Part shown: positions 42,168-51,414 of the stretch, piece after piece
Position numbering within the stretch: position 1 is the stretch's first letter
Layout of the letters: the number at the start of each line of letters is the position of its first letter
Assembly: GCF_000374565.1 (NCBI RefSeq)
Contig: NZ_KB894693.1
Span: 23,842-87,841, forward strand
DNA: 64,000 nucleotides
Source: Siminovitchia fordii DSM 16014 = CIP 108821
GTDB taxonomy: Bacteria; Bacillota; Bacilli; Bacillales; Bacillaceae_C
Direction: 5' to 3'
Position numbers and translations under genes: made by a program
The notes under the pieces: generated by a model
What the model was told of the DNA's origin: nothing
Seen by the model: only the letters and a program-made list of their open reading frames with translations
Database searches by the model: none

Positions 42168-42250
42168 AACCACTTCCCTGCGCTGGCATTATCCAGATCA
42201 GGTTCGAGGGTTGAGGATCCATCCTCTCTCAGCTTTTGGCACCCCTAGTG
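42168..42250 (-). promoter_or_regulatory. TPP (THI element) riboswitch
   Basis: On the minus strand ACTAGGGGTGCC, GCTGAGAG and GAACCTGATCTGGATAATGC with CCAGCGCAGGGAAGTGG appear in the expected order, defining a thiamin pyrophosphate aptamer. With the terminator at 42091-42126 it should turn thiZXY off when TPP is plentiful. The remaining gene-free DNA up to ytoQ (42251-42431) holds nothing else recognisable. Confidence 0.98.
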
Positions 42251-42431
42251 TTTCTCGAATCGTATTTAATTTTGCTTACTTCTTACTTATAACCTATTAA
42301 ACAATTAAAATCAAATTTATTATATTTATTCAATTGATTGGATAATTCTTTTATTTATAGATAATTTACGGGATTATTCTGACTTTTAATGGTAAGATGG
42401 ATGGTGATAAACCATTTTAGGAGGGGTTTTA

Positions 42432-42872
42432 ATGAGGTTAACTATCTATCTCGCCGGAGAGATTCACAGCAGCTGGCGAGAGGAAATTAAGGAGAAAGCC
42501 CAAACACTTCAGCTTCCGGTCGATTTTGTAGGCCCGATGGAGAATCACGCCCGCTCGGACGCCATCGGGGAAGAGATTTTAGGAGAACAGCCTGATGCTG
42601 TTTTCAGAGATGAAGCCGCTTCCAGTTTTAACAATCTTAGGACCCAAGTTTTAATGCAAAAAGCTGACTTGGTCATCGCATTGTTTGGCGAAAAATACAG
42701 ACAATGGAATACAGCAATGGATGCCAGCACAGCCCTTACTCTTGGAAAACCGCTTATTTTGATTCGCCCCAAGGAACTTCACCACCCGTTGAAAGAACTC
42801 TCAAACAAAGCGAATGCCACAGTAGAAACGGTCAACCAGGCAATGAAGGCATTGGCGTACATTTTCGAATAA
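42432..42872 (+). CDS. ytoQ: YtoQ family protein
   Basis: A 146-residue soluble protein matching the YtoQ family: LTIYLAGEIHSSWREEIKEKA, GPMENHARSDAIGEEILG and NTAMDASTALTLGKPLILIRP. The fold resembles nucleoside deoxyribosyltransferases, but the activity of YtoQ is not known. AGGAGG lies before ATG. Confidence 0.92.
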   Translation: MRLTIYLAGEIHSSWREEIKEKAQTLQLPVDFVGPMENHARSDAIGEEILGEQPDAVFRDEAASSFNNLRTQVLMQKADLVIALFGEKYRQWNTAMDASTALTLGKPLILIRPKELHHPLKELSNKANATVETVNQAMKALAYIFE

Positions 42873-42895
42873 TAAAATACATAAGGGGCAGCTCC

Positions 42896-43423
42896 TTAAT
42901 TGGAACTGCCCTTAAGCTTTTCGTACTGTCCGATCAAAAGTTTCGTAATATGGCTGAACATGGCCGCTCGGTCAACTAGACCATGTGTAAAAACTCCAAT
43001 CGCGCCTTCCTTGTGACGGATCCCCTGCATTTTACTGTAAGCATCCATGACAGGCCCAAGCTCTTCTCCGGCCCTCAGACGCTCTGCTATGTCACCCGGC
43101 AGTTTTATTCTCGCTCCGCCGGCAAATAAAGTTTCCTTTCCACTTTCAGCCAAAGCCCCCCAGTTGCATAGGAAAAGCCCGAAAGGTGTTTCTGTCACCC
43201 CCCCTTCAAGACCAATTGCAATATCTGCCTCTTCCATTTGGTGTAAGCAGAACTCCGCTCTATTGGCAGCACCTTTCATTGTTTCTTCATCGGAAAATGG
43301 TTGCGGGCTAACTCCCGATGATGACTCCAGCGAAAGGACGGAAACTTCCATATTTAATTCCCTGAATGTATTTTCAACAGCCTTTATTTTCGCTTTATTT
43401 TTTGATCCGATAGCGATGATCAT
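42896..43423 (-). CDS. DUF84 family inosine/xanthosine triphosphatase
   Basis: A 175-residue DUF84 (YjjX-like) protein that begins IIAIGSKNKAKIKAVENTF, the nucleotide-binding start of the ITPase/XTPase fold, with ADIAIGLEGGVTE as the acidic metal-binding part. It is expected to hydrolyse deaminated purine nucleotides. AAGGAG precedes ATG; 20 bases separate it from ytoP, so they share a transcript. Confidence 0.88.
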   Translation of the reverse strand: MIIAIGSKNKAKIKAVENTFRELNMEVSVLSLESSSGVSPQPFSDEETMKGAANRAEFCLHQMEEADIAIGLEGGVTETPFGLFLCNWGALAESGKETLFAGGARIKLPGDIAERLRAGEELGPVMDAYSKMQGIRHKEGAIGVFTHGLVDRAAMFSHITKLLIGQYEKLKGSSN

Positions 43424-43443
43424 ATCTAAAACTCCTTGTCTGT

Positions 43444-44508
43444 CTATTGGTTTCGAATCGAATCAACCGTTGCCTTGTCAGTCGCTTTTACTAGATTTAC
43501 AAGCAACTCTTTTGCGGCGGCATAATCATCAACATGCACAATGGACGCATGTGTATGGATATACCGGGAGCAAATTCCGATCACTGCACTCGGTACTCCT
43601 TCATTGGAAATATGTACTCGGCCGGCATCGGTTCCTCCCATTGAAACAAAATATTGATAGGGGATGTCATGGGATTCTGCAGTATCGAGCACAAATTCTC
43701 TCATCCCTTTTAGCGTAACCATGGAACGGTCTAAAATTCTTAAAAGGACGCCTTTTCCAAGATGGCCGAACTCCTTTTGATCCCCTGACATGTCATTTGC
43801 AGGACTGGCATCCAGCGCATAAAAGATATCAGGTTGAATCATATTGGCAGCGGAAGCAGCACCTCTTAATCCCACTTCCTCCTGCACAGTCGCTCCTGAA
43901 TAAAGTATATTTGGAAGCTTTTCATGCTGCAGTTCCTTCATCAATTCAATTGCGAGGCCGCAGCCGTAACGATTATCCCATGCTTTGGCCATAATCTTTT
44001 TTGGATTGGCAAGCGGGGTGAATGGACAGATCGGGATAATCTGCTGCCCGGGCTTGATTCCAATTTTCTTGGCATCTTCCCTGTCATCAGCCCCTATATC
44101 AATCATCATGTTTTTTATTTCCATCGGTTTCTTCCGTTGCTCAGGACTAAGAAGATGGGGAGGAATTGAAGCAATTACCCCTATGATCGGACCATTCTCT
44201 GTGATGACCTGCACCCGCTGGGAGAGAAGTACCTGATTCCACCATCCGCCCAAAGTTTGAAACCGAAGCATACCGTTTTCCGTAATCTGTGTTACCATAA
44301 AACCTACTTCATCCATATGACCAGCCACCATTACTTTCGGACCTTGTCCGTGCTTAACGCCAAAAATGCTTCCTAAACGATCCTGTACAATTTCATCGGA
44401 ATATTTTTCCAGTTCACCTTTCATAAATCTGCGTACTTGGTGTTCAAAACCTGGTGCACCAGGAAGTTCTGTCAGAGTTTGAAACAAAACCATCGTATTT
44501 TTATCCAA
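43444..44508 (-). CDS. ytoP: M42 family aminopeptidase YtoP
   Basis: A 354-residue M42 (glutamyl/endoglucanase-type) metallopeptidase. Zinc-ligand motifs [32 protein letters not shown] and the late [14 protein letters not shown] are visible. TTG start at 44508 with AGGGG upstream. B. subtilis YtoP is the counterpart. Confidence 0.93.
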   Translation of the reverse strand: MDKNTMVLFQTLTELPGAPGFEHQVRRFMKGELEKYSDEIVQDRLGSIFGVKHGQGPKVMVAGHMDEVGFMVTQITENGMLRFQTLGGWWNQVLLSQRVQVITENGPIIGVIASIPPHLLSPEQRKKPMEIKNMMIDIGADDREDAKKIGIKPGQQIIPICPFTPLANPKKIMAKAWDNRYGCGLAIELMKELQHEKLPNILYSGATVQEEVGLRGAASAANMIQPDIFYALDASPANDMSGDQKEFGHLGKGVLLRILDRSMVTLKGMREFVLDTAESHDIPYQYFVSMGGTDAGRVHISNEGVPSAVIGICSRYIHTHASIVHVDDYAAAKELLVNLVKATDKATVDSIRNQ

Positions 44509-44665
44509 TGAAACTACCCCTTTTCCTATATTGCTTTCATTTTATTTGGCTTTCATATATTTTACCAATATTTTATCTTTCATAATTTATTATCATTTAT
44601 TATTCGAACTGCCTCTTAAATTACGGTATACTAAAAGGGATGATTTGACTTAGGAGGTGCTCGTT

Positions 44666-44986
44666 GTGAATTGGAAAAACTTTTTACTAGGCGCAGGTGC
44701 CGGTGTCATTGCTGGCTATTATGCGAGCGAAGCTTTAAAGAAAAATTCTTTGGCATCTGGTGAAAAAGTACTTCAAACCGTTAAAGAAGCATTCAAGGAT
44801 TCCGGCAGCATTGAAGGCTCGTGGATTAAATTCAGGCCTGAAGATTATGAAAAATACGCTGTTAAAACACAAGTGTACAGAGGTGGCATTACTACAAAGG
44901 AAGACGGAGAAACTAAACAATATGAATTCCTTGCTGATGCCAATACCGGTACTGTCATTGATGTGTACCCTGTAACGTACGCTTAA
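44666..44986 (+). CDS. ytzB: PepSY-domain small protein YtzB
   Basis: A 106-residue protein: N-terminal hydrophobic GAGAGVIAGYYASEAL segment and one PepSY-like domain (YEKYAVKTQVYRGGITTKEDGETKQYEFLADANTGTVIDV). GTG at 44666 has AGGAGG eight bases upstream. Likely an envelope-associated inhibitor or accessory protein; divergent from ytoP. Confidence 0.85.
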   Translation: MNWKNFLLGAGAGVIAGYYASEALKKNSLASGEKVLQTVKEAFKDSGSIEGSWIKFRPEDYEKYAVKTQVYRGGITTKEDGETKQYEFLADANTGTVIDVYPVTYA

Positions 44987-45034
44987 TTTTTCTGTTTGAA
45001 AAAGTAAAACAAGCATCCAAACGGTGCTACATAG

Positions 45035-45085
45035 AACAAAAGCACAAGTGCCTATTCATCGATGTACAGACTGAGCTGTTTTCGA
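45035..45085 (+). repeat. Partial copy of the interspersed repeat family
   Basis: AAGCACAAGTGCCTATTCAT and CGATGTACAGACTGAGCTG closely match the 5' part of the larger repeats at 54.0-54.2 kb (AAGCGGAAGCGCCTGTCCAT, CGACGTACAGACTGGAGTG). The rest of the element is lost or rearranged. Confidence 0.6.
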
Positions 45086-45207
45086 AATCGGACTCAAGGT
45101 TTGACAAGTCTCGTCGACACTAGTACGTCCTTTTATCTGAGCTGGACGTAGCATTATTAGGATAATAAAATTATTTACAATCCGGCGTTTTAATGTTTCT
45201 TAAACCA

Positions 45208-45243
45208 CAAAAAACAGGTGAAAACTGCATTTCACCTGCTTTT
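45208..45243 (-). terminator. Terminator at the end of ytnP
   Basis: GCAGGTGAAA / TTTTCACCTG stem with TTTTTT on the minus strand. The ytnP stop codon (45232-45234) is inside the stem. Confidence 0.85.
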
Positions 45244-46086
45244 TTGCTGCTCTCGTTTAACAGCATCAATGATATTTCCTTCTCCGTCCCATTTTAATGC
45301 TCGATATACTTTATCATGATAAAAAATAAACCAGCTCCCCGCCTCAATCTCTGCAGGAATCCACTTTTGTTTCGCACGGATCGAATCCATCGGATAATCA
45401 TCATAGGCCAACACCCATAAAACGTTCGAATGAGCATGTGTCGGCATAATATCTGCCATGTGGACAGCCTTTTCCCCGTTACTTTCAATTGTTATTAGGC
45501 TATGGCCTGCACTGTGTCCCCCGGTATGGAACATTTTTATCCCATCTTCGACAATCAGTTCCTTTGTAAACGTTTCCACTTGATCGGCTATTGGTTCCCA
45601 ATTTTCCTTCCAATATGTATTTCTTGATCGAATATTCGGCTCCCGCATTTCATCCCATTCTATTTGCGATGTGTAAATAACCGCATTTGGGAATACTGAT
45701 GAATATTCATCACCATCCCTTTTGGTTAGTCCACTGGCATGGTCAAAATGCATATGGGTCATACAAACAACATCGATATCCTCAGGAGAAAGCCCAAGTT
45801 CAGCGAGAGATTTTTCTATTTTTGACTCTTCCGTAACACCAAAATTGCGGATCTGTTTCTCTGATAATTTCCCGCTGCCCAGCCCAGATTCTATTAAAAT
45901 ATTTTTTCCATTTTTTTGTAAAAAGATGGGATCTGACCGCAACTCAACAAGGTTCCTGTCATCTACGGGATATTTCTTGGACCAAAGTGCCTTGGGTACA
46001 ACACCGAACATGGCGCCTCCGTCCAGATTGGTCACTCCCCCATTCAACCAAGTCAACGTCAAACTTCCAATCTGCATTTTCTCCAA
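45232..46086 (-). CDS. ytnP: MBL-fold lactonase YtnP
   Basis: A 284-residue metallo-beta-lactamase-fold hydrolase with the zinc motif [10 protein letters not shown] (H-x-H-x-D-H) and HTGGHSAGH plus [10 protein letters not shown]. It matches YtnP, a B. subtilis enzyme able to cleave acyl-homoserine lactones and interfere with Streptomyces signalling. TTG at 46086 (SD GGGGAG nine bases upstream) gives the same N-terminus as YtnP; the ATG at 46128 is upstream of the SD. Confidence 0.92.
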   Translation of the reverse strand: MEKMQIGSLTLTWLNGGVTNLDGGAMFGVVPKALWSKKYPVDDRNLVELRSDPIFLQKNGKNILIESGLGSGKLSEKQIRNFGVTEESKIEKSLAELGLSPEDIDVVCMTHMHFDHASGLTKRDGDEYSSVFPNAVIYTSQIEWDEMREPNIRSRNTYWKENWEPIADQVETFTKELIVEDGIKMFHTGGHSAGHSLITIESNGEKAVHMADIMPTHAHSNVLWVLAYDDYPMDSIRAKQKWIPAEIEAGSWFIFYHDKVYRALKWDGEGNIIDAVKREQQKSR

Positions 46087-46200
46087 GATTCTCATCTCCC
46101 CGGCTTTTCGAATCATTGTATCATACATTTTTGATTATGGAGGATAGAAAAATGATATTTCCATACAATAAAATACTACTTGGCGAAAGGGTGATTCCAT

Positions 46201-46479
46201 TTGTCTCTGTCTTATCAAAATCAGATTGATCTTTTAAAAGATATAATGGTAAACCATTTGGAGGATTCCCAGGGCTCCGTTTCAGAGTGCCGTCAAATCG
46301 AAAGACTTGTCAAATCACTGCTTACCAATCAGAATATACATCATAAATTAGCACCCGTGTTGGAGGAAATATACTTATACTGCCAAACAGGCTCTCAAAC
46401 CGCTGATTTGGAAAGCCATATTGACAGCCATCAAAGACATTTATCTCAATGGATCGGACATATTGATCAATATACTTAA
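46201..46479 (+). CDS. ytzH: YtzH-like protein
   Basis: A 92-residue helical protein (NQIDLLKDIMVNHLEDSQGS, IHHKLAPVLEEIYLYCQTG) matching YtzH. TTG start with AAAGGGTG eight bases upstream. Its 3' end overlaps the convergent ytmP by four bases. Function unknown. Confidence 0.85.
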   Translation: MSLSYQNQIDLLKDIMVNHLEDSQGSVSECRQIERLVKSLLTNQNIHHKLAPVLEEIYLYCQTGSQTADLESHIDSHQRHLSQWIGHIDQYT

Positions 46480-47255
46480 AAGATTGTTTCCAGGTAATCA
46501 AGCCAGAAATCCATTTCCTGATACCGTTGTTGGCTCTTATGCCATCCGATTGCAAGCATTGTCTGGGCAATGACATACCATTTCATACGAAGCTGAAGAT
46601 GGTCCGTATATTCCAGTCCATACAGGTCAAGCCAATGAGGCCATTCATCCCTTGGAATATACCAGTATAAAAGAGGTCCAATATCCATGGCAGGATCGGC
46701 GATCGTAGCACCGTCCCAGTCAATCAGAAAAATTTCATCGTTGTCCGAAAGAAGCCAATTATTATGATTGACATCTCCATGACAGACAGTAAACGTCTCA
46801 CAACAGACATTGGTCAGTTCAGCTTGCAGAACCTTAAGCGATTGAACGACTGCCTGATAAGACATCAATTCCTCATCCAGCGCCGAAATCACTTCCTCCA
46901 GCATCATCTCCGGTTTGTAAGGTGTTTTTCCGAGACGGCCAAGCATGGATAAAAGCGGGATGGACTCATGTATTTTCTTTAAAAGCTTCGCCACGCCATC
47001 CTGGGTCATTTCTTCCGGCTTAAATTCTCGTCCGTTCAGACATTCCTGAGCGGTAATCACATCACCATTTTCCATCCTCTTTGTCCATATCAGTTTAGGT
47101 ACAATCCCTTCTGCTGATAATACGGCCAAAAAAGGTGAGGAATTGCGTTTCAAAAAAAGCTTTTCATTATTTTTAGACGCAAAAAAAGCCTTTCCTGTCG
47201 CTCCGCCGGCAGGAATGATTTCCCAGTCATTCTCTAATAAGTGTTTCACCGTCAT
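46476..47255 (-). CDS. ytmP: Aminoglycoside-phosphotransferase-fold protein YtmP
   Basis: A 259-residue choline/aminoglycoside kinase-fold protein with the catalytic loop CHGDVNHNNWLL and metal motif LIDWDGATIADPAMDIG. It corresponds to YtmP in B. subtilis. Physiological substrate unknown. Confidence 0.92.
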   Translation of the reverse strand: MTVKHLLENDWEIIPAGGATGKAFFASKNNEKLFLKRNSSPFLAVLSAEGIVPKLIWTKRMENGDVITAQECLNGREFKPEEMTQDGVAKLLKKIHESIPLLSMLGRLGKTPYKPEMMLEEVISALDEELMSYQAVVQSLKVLQAELTNVCCETFTVCHGDVNHNNWLLSDNDEIFLIDWDGATIADPAMDIGPLLYWYIPRDEWPHWLDLYGLEYTDHLQLRMKWYVIAQTMLAIGWHKSQQRYQEMDFWLDYLETIF

Positions 47256-47462
47256 TCACCTTCAATTAAAATACCGGAGGCGACACTCCGTTCATCTCAT
47301 CAGAAAGAAAAAAGACAGCTATTGGATATATGAAAATACAACAATAGCCATCCTTCCTTAAAGTTTAACGCGAACCGACTTTTTTCGTCAAGACCCAATC
47401 AATGGGTTCCATTATTTTCACATAGTTTTTTATAATCAAACTGCTGATGCTGAGTAGATTTG

Positions 47463-48260
47463 TCAATGCTGTGTAATGGAGGTACCTCCGGTGGAGCGCC
47501 TCGCTTTTGTTATTACGCATCTGTCGAGCAATGCCTTTGCAGCGCGGAATTGCATCATTTTCATTGGCGAAGTGTGATTCCTTAATTCAGTTAACCAAGT
47601 TTCATAGTCTTGCTTATCAATAAATAGAACGTCATCAGGAGGATTTTGATAGGTGATATATCCTTTTTCCGCAATAACCACTTTTTCAATCGGCAATTCA
47701 GATTCGACTTCCTGAAGGATTACCCTGGAAACCTTATCCATACGCCTGACAGATATGACCGGATTCAGTACACTCTCTTCCCTGTCTTTGTTTTTTTTCT
47801 GCCAAAAATGGGCGTTCGAACCGACATAAAGCGCATCTTCCTCATCATTTAAGAAAGACATACACATTAATTTGGATGGAGTGAGCATTAAAGTTTCCAG
47901 TTGAACTTTCGCTCTATTTAACTGAAAAACAGGATTGTACATCAATAAAAATGTATCAGGGAAACGCTGTACAAGACTGCGCAGCCGGGAATCGGAATAC
48001 AATGAAGAATGTGGATTTGATTTTTCCACAATGGTTGAACTCGCCCATTTGATTTGAGAGAAAAAGAGTTGGTCAAGGAAAGAGCGCTTCAGTTCCTCCA
48101 CTTTGGTTTGATCAAGGCGCGGGGTGCCCTGTTTTTTGGTTTCCTCTTCAAGTATTGATCTCCATCTTCTTATTTTCAGCCGGACAAATAAAGAAGTATA
48201 CCTGGATAAATCAGATTCGTATCGCGATATATAATCGTTTAATTTTATAAGCTGAGCCAT
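47463..48260 (-). CDS. Probable NERD-domain protein
   Basis: A 265-residue soluble protein starting MAQLIKLNDYISRYESDLSR, a beginning I associate with Bacillus NERD (nuclease-related) domain proteins. No catalytic motif could be placed with certainty. It stands alone with an unremarkable leader. The assignment is from memory of the family, so confidence is moderate. Confidence 0.6.
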   Translation of the reverse strand: MAQLIKLNDYISRYESDLSRYTSLFVRLKIRRWRSILEEETKKQGTPRLDQTKVEELKRSFLDQLFFSQIKWASSTIVEKSNPHSSLYSDSRLRSLVQRFPDTFLLMYNPVFQLNRAKVQLETLMLTPSKLMCMSFLNDEEDALYVGSNAHFWQKKNKDREESVLNPVISVRRMDKVSRVILQEVESELPIEKVVIAEKGYITYQNPPDDVLFIDKQDYETWLTELRNHTSPMKMMQFRAAKALLDRCVITKARRSTGGTSITQH

Positions 48261-48476
48261 TTAACTTCATGCTTCCTCTCTTCTATAAAAACATGTTCAA
48301 AAGTTCCTATTTAGGAGCAAGTCGGTCGAGGCGGTGCCATTTCGAGCAGCTCACTTCCACAGAGTGCAACGACTTCCGTGCCGGCCACCAGAAACGTGGG
48401 CGTCGTTAACGGGGCCTTTCTATCAGATTGATGTACAGAACAGAAACCGCTTATTTTCAGTGACCCTTTGAACATC
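48261..48476. other. GC-richer intergenic segment, possible dispersed repeat
   Basis: Between the NERD gene and thpR lies ~210 bases, part of which (48325-48415) is clearly GC-richer than its surroundings and contains short inverted repeats (e.g. CCACAGAGTGC / GTGGAAGTG-like arms). A minus-strand frame through it ends EVVALCGSELLEMAPP but lacks a start. It looks like a repeat-derived segment rather than a gene. Confidence 0.35.
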
Positions 48477-49040
48477 CTACATAAGTTTAAAAGACTCGAC
48501 TTTTTCATATTTCGGTGTTCTGTCAAGATGGGTCCGATACAGCACTGCTTCCTCCATTGCAAAAGAAGGGCCCGGCAGCAAGGAAGCCAAACTTTTTTCA
48601 GCCGCCGGCATTTGGAATATCCCTTGTCCCATCCATCTTCTTGCAATGGTAATATGAGGTTTAAAGGGCCTTGTCTCAAGATCAAAGCCCGCTTTAATGC
48701 ATGATGAGAAGACTTTATCCCTCACCCCTGATAAGGAAGAGTTTTCAGTAGTATTGACCCAGAATATTCTTGGCTGATCTGGCCTCCCAAACGTCCCCGC
48801 CTTATTCAACCCCACCTGAAAAGATGGAAAATCTTTCAATTCTTCCTTTACATTAAAAACACTTTCAGCAAGCCGGTGTCTATCGGCATTTCCTAGAAAA
48901 GCCAGCGTAATATGGTAATCTGAAGGATGTACCCAGCTTTTAAATGGGAATTCCGTTTTCAACTGTTCACTGATTTTTGATAAATGAACTTTTACTTCAT
49001 CAGGCAATGCCAAAGCAAAGAAATAGTGGGTTGAATGCAT
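48477..49040 (-). CDS. thpR: RNA 2',3'-cyclic phosphodiesterase
   Basis: A 187-residue member of the 2H phosphoesterase family with the two catalytic motifs HITLAFL (about residue 43) and HITIARR (about residue 127). It hydrolyses 2',3'-cyclic phosphates (YtlP in B. subtilis). AAGGAG precedes ATG. Confidence 0.93.
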   Translation of the reverse strand: MHSTHYFFALALPDEVKVHLSKISEQLKTEFPFKSWVHPSDYHITLAFLGNADRHRLAESVFNVKEELKDFPSFQVGLNKAGTFGRPDQPRIFWVNTTENSSLSGVRDKVFSSCIKAGFDLETRPFKPHITIARRWMGQGIFQMPAAEKSLASLLPGPSFAMEEAVLYRTHLDRTPKYEKVESFKLM

Positions 49041-49058
49041 GGGGGTATGCTCCTTTTT

Positions 49059-49922
49059 TTAAATTTCCACCTTTGTTTCCTGATTGATTTTCGCTTCAAA
49101 AAGGGACTGCAATTTGCGTGTGATTTCTCCGGGCACTCCATTGCCAACTGCTCTTCCGTCCAACTTGATGACTGGCATGACCTCAGATGTCGTGCTGGTA
49201 ATAAACACTTCGTCAGCATGGAGTAAGTCATGTACTTCGAATTCTTTTTCTACGAACGGAATGCTATTATCCTTGCATAATGTTGCAAGCACCTGCCTCG
49301 TTATTCCGTTAAGAATTAGATTATCTGCAGGATGGGTCATCACTTCGTTATTTTTTACAATGTAAGCGTTCGAGGAAGACCCTTCGGTCACGATACCGTT
49401 GCGATGAAGGATTGCCTCGAAACAACCCGAATCAGCTGCCTCCTGTTTCGCGAGTACATTCGGAAGCAGGTTCAAGCTTTTAATATCACAGCGGAGCCAC
49501 CGAATATCCTCTGCCGTAATGGCTTCCACCCCGTTTTCAAGTTGGCTTTGAGGTCTTGGCACTTCATTCGTATATGCTGTAAAAACGGCCTTTGTGTTGC
49601 TTGCAGGCAGGGGAAACTTATGGTTCCTCGGAGCTGCTCCCCTCGTCACTTGCATATAAACAGAGCCAAAATTCACTCCGTTTTCTTTCAAAAGACTCTC
49701 AACAAGATCCTGAATTTGTTCAGGGCTCATGGAAATATCCAATTTGATTTTTTTGGCGCTTTGAAAAAGCCGGTCAATATGCTCTTTCATTGTAAAAAGC
49801 TTTCCGCCATACACACGGATGACCTCATATACTCCGTCACCAAATTGGTAGCCGCGGTCTTCAAGATCGATAAGTACATCGGACCGTTCAAGCAATTGAT
49901 CACCAAGAATGATTTTTCCCAT
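49059..49922 (-). CDS. dat: D-alanine aminotransferase
   Basis: A 287-residue PLP-dependent fold-IV transaminase making D-glutamate from D-alanine for cell wall and polyglutamate synthesis. The PLP lysine is in IKSLNLLPN; RGYQFGDGVYEVIRVY and TEGSSSNAYIV are family signatures. It overlaps no gene but lies 18 bases before thpR and directly after pepV on the same strand, forming a pepV-dat-thpR unit. Confidence 0.94.
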   Translation of the reverse strand: MGKIILGDQLLERSDVLIDLEDRGYQFGDGVYEVIRVYGGKLFTMKEHIDRLFQSAKKIKLDISMSPEQIQDLVESLLKENGVNFGSVYMQVTRGAAPRNHKFPLPASNTKAVFTAYTNEVPRPQSQLENGVEAITAEDIRWLRCDIKSLNLLPNVLAKQEAADSGCFEAILHRNGIVTEGSSSNAYIVKNNEVMTHPADNLILNGITRQVLATLCKDNSIPFVEKEFEVHDLLHADEVFITSTTSEVMPVIKLDGRAVGNGVPGEITRKLQSLFEAKINQETKVEI

Positions 49923-49939
49923 TGTTCTTCCCCCTTTTT

Positions 49940-51358
49940 TTATTCACATGCTAGTTCATAAAACGCCTGTGCATACAAAGCGGTCGCCTTCAACAGATCT
50001 TTGATTTCCACATACTCATCTTTCTGATGTGCAACATCTGGCCTTCCTGGAAACAAAGCTCCAAAAGCAACCCCTTTGTTTAATGACCGTGCATACGTTC
50101 CACCGCTGATAGAGAGCAATTCTGCCTTTTCTTTGGTCTGCTCTTCATAAACTTTTGTGAGCTTTTGAATTAAAATATCATCTGATGGGACATAATGCGG
50201 CTTCAGATTTGAGACATTGGTCACTTCAAAGTTGGAACCTTCTGCCTTTCTCATGATTTCCTCCATACCTTCTTCCAGCGAGAATGAAGCCGGATACCTC
50301 ATATTCAAACCGAAGCGTCCACCATCCTCATCATTGAAGGTCATTTTGCCTACATTAATCGTCAAGTCTCCCATTGCTTCATCATTATGCTGCACACCAA
50401 GAGTCCTGCCGCGTGAATCTCCGAAAAAGAAGTGGACTGCGGCATTTACAAAATCCATCCCCTTCCTATCAAGCTTAATTGTGGAAAGGAAGCTTGCCAA
50501 AAGCAAGCCTGCGTTTTTTCCATTATCCGGCTCCATTCCATGGGCAGAAATGCCTTCCAATTCCAATACTACATAACCGCTTTCCACATAATACCTTCCA
50601 TTAACATCCTGGCTATATTGAAAGTCATTAAATAACTGCAAAAGTTCAGTATGATCACATTGTATATCGAGAACTGCCCTTGCATGGTCCGGGACCATGT
50701 TGTAACGCCTGCCTGAAAAAAATGAAATGAGAGTAATCTTTGCTCCATGTTCCTTCGGTGAATTCCTTTTTTGTTTCAAATCAAAATCTACAATGCCTTT
50801 TTCGGCATTGATGATCGGAAAATCCGCATCTGGTGCAAATCCCATTTCCGGCATTTCCTCGTGTTCAAAATAGTGATTGACACAGCGCCATTTGCTTTCT
50901 TCATCCGTACCGATAATAAGCCGGATTCGTTTATTAATGGGCACACCTAGCTCGTTGACAATTTTCATTCCGTAATATGCCGCCAACGTCGGGCCTTTAT
51001 CATCAATGGCACCACGGGCAAAGATTTTTCCATCCTTTACTTCTCCGCCATACGGATCCACAGACCAGCCATCTCCTTCTGGAACAACATCTACATGGCA
51101 CAATGCTGCAATAAGCCCGTCGCCCGATCCCATTTCAAGATGACCGGCAAGATTTCCTACGTTTTTCGAAGTAAACCCGTCTCTTTCGCCAAGCTCGAGC
51201 ATGTAGTCCAGAGCTTTTTTCACTTCAATGCCCAAAGGGGCATCTTTGGTACTTGTGGATTCATTCAAAACGCTTTTTATCCGGAGCAGCCCCTGCAAAT
51301 CTCGGATCAGATTAATTTTTCTCTTTTCCACTTCTTCCGTCCAGTCAATAATTGCCAT
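49940..51358 (-). CDS. pepV: Dipeptidase PepV
   Basis: A 472-residue M20-family dipeptidase. The metal-ligand motifs are CHVDVVPEGDGW, GAIDDKGPTL, TDEESKWR and the late SGGTYARSL. ATG at 51358 has AAAGGAG eight bases upstream; the ATG at 51364 is too close. B. subtilis PepV/YtjP is the counterpart and its product is linked to cell-wall precursor peptides. Confidence 0.94.
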   Translation of the reverse strand: MAIIDWTEEVEKRKINLIRDLQGLLRIKSVLNESTSTKDAPLGIEVKKALDYMLELGERDGFTSKNVGNLAGHLEMGSGDGLIAALCHVDVVPEGDGWSVDPYGGEVKDGKIFARGAIDDKGPTLAAYYGMKIVNELGVPINKRIRLIIGTDEESKWRCVNHYFEHEEMPEMGFAPDADFPIINAEKGIVDFDLKQKRNSPKEHGAKITLISFFSGRRYNMVPDHARAVLDIQCDHTELLQLFNDFQYSQDVNGRYYVESGYVVLELEGISAHGMEPDNGKNAGLLLASFLSTIKLDRKGMDFVNAAVHFFFGDSRGRTLGVQHNDEAMGDLTINVGKMTFNDEDGGRFGLNMRYPASFSLEEGMEEIMRKAEGSNFEVTNVSNLKPHYVPSDDILIQKLTKVYEEQTKEKAELLSISGGTYARSLNKGVAFGALFPGRPDVAHQKDEYVEIKDLLKATALYAQAFYELACE

Positions 51359-51414
51359 GCACATAACTCCTTTGATCTATTGTCGCTTCTCTCATTGTAC
51401 AACTTTTTGTACAG

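Noticed and set aside
48311..48685. Minus-strand frame of 124 residues overlapping thpR
   Set aside because: It shares DNA with thpR, which has the conserved HxT motifs in its own frame, and lacks a family match.
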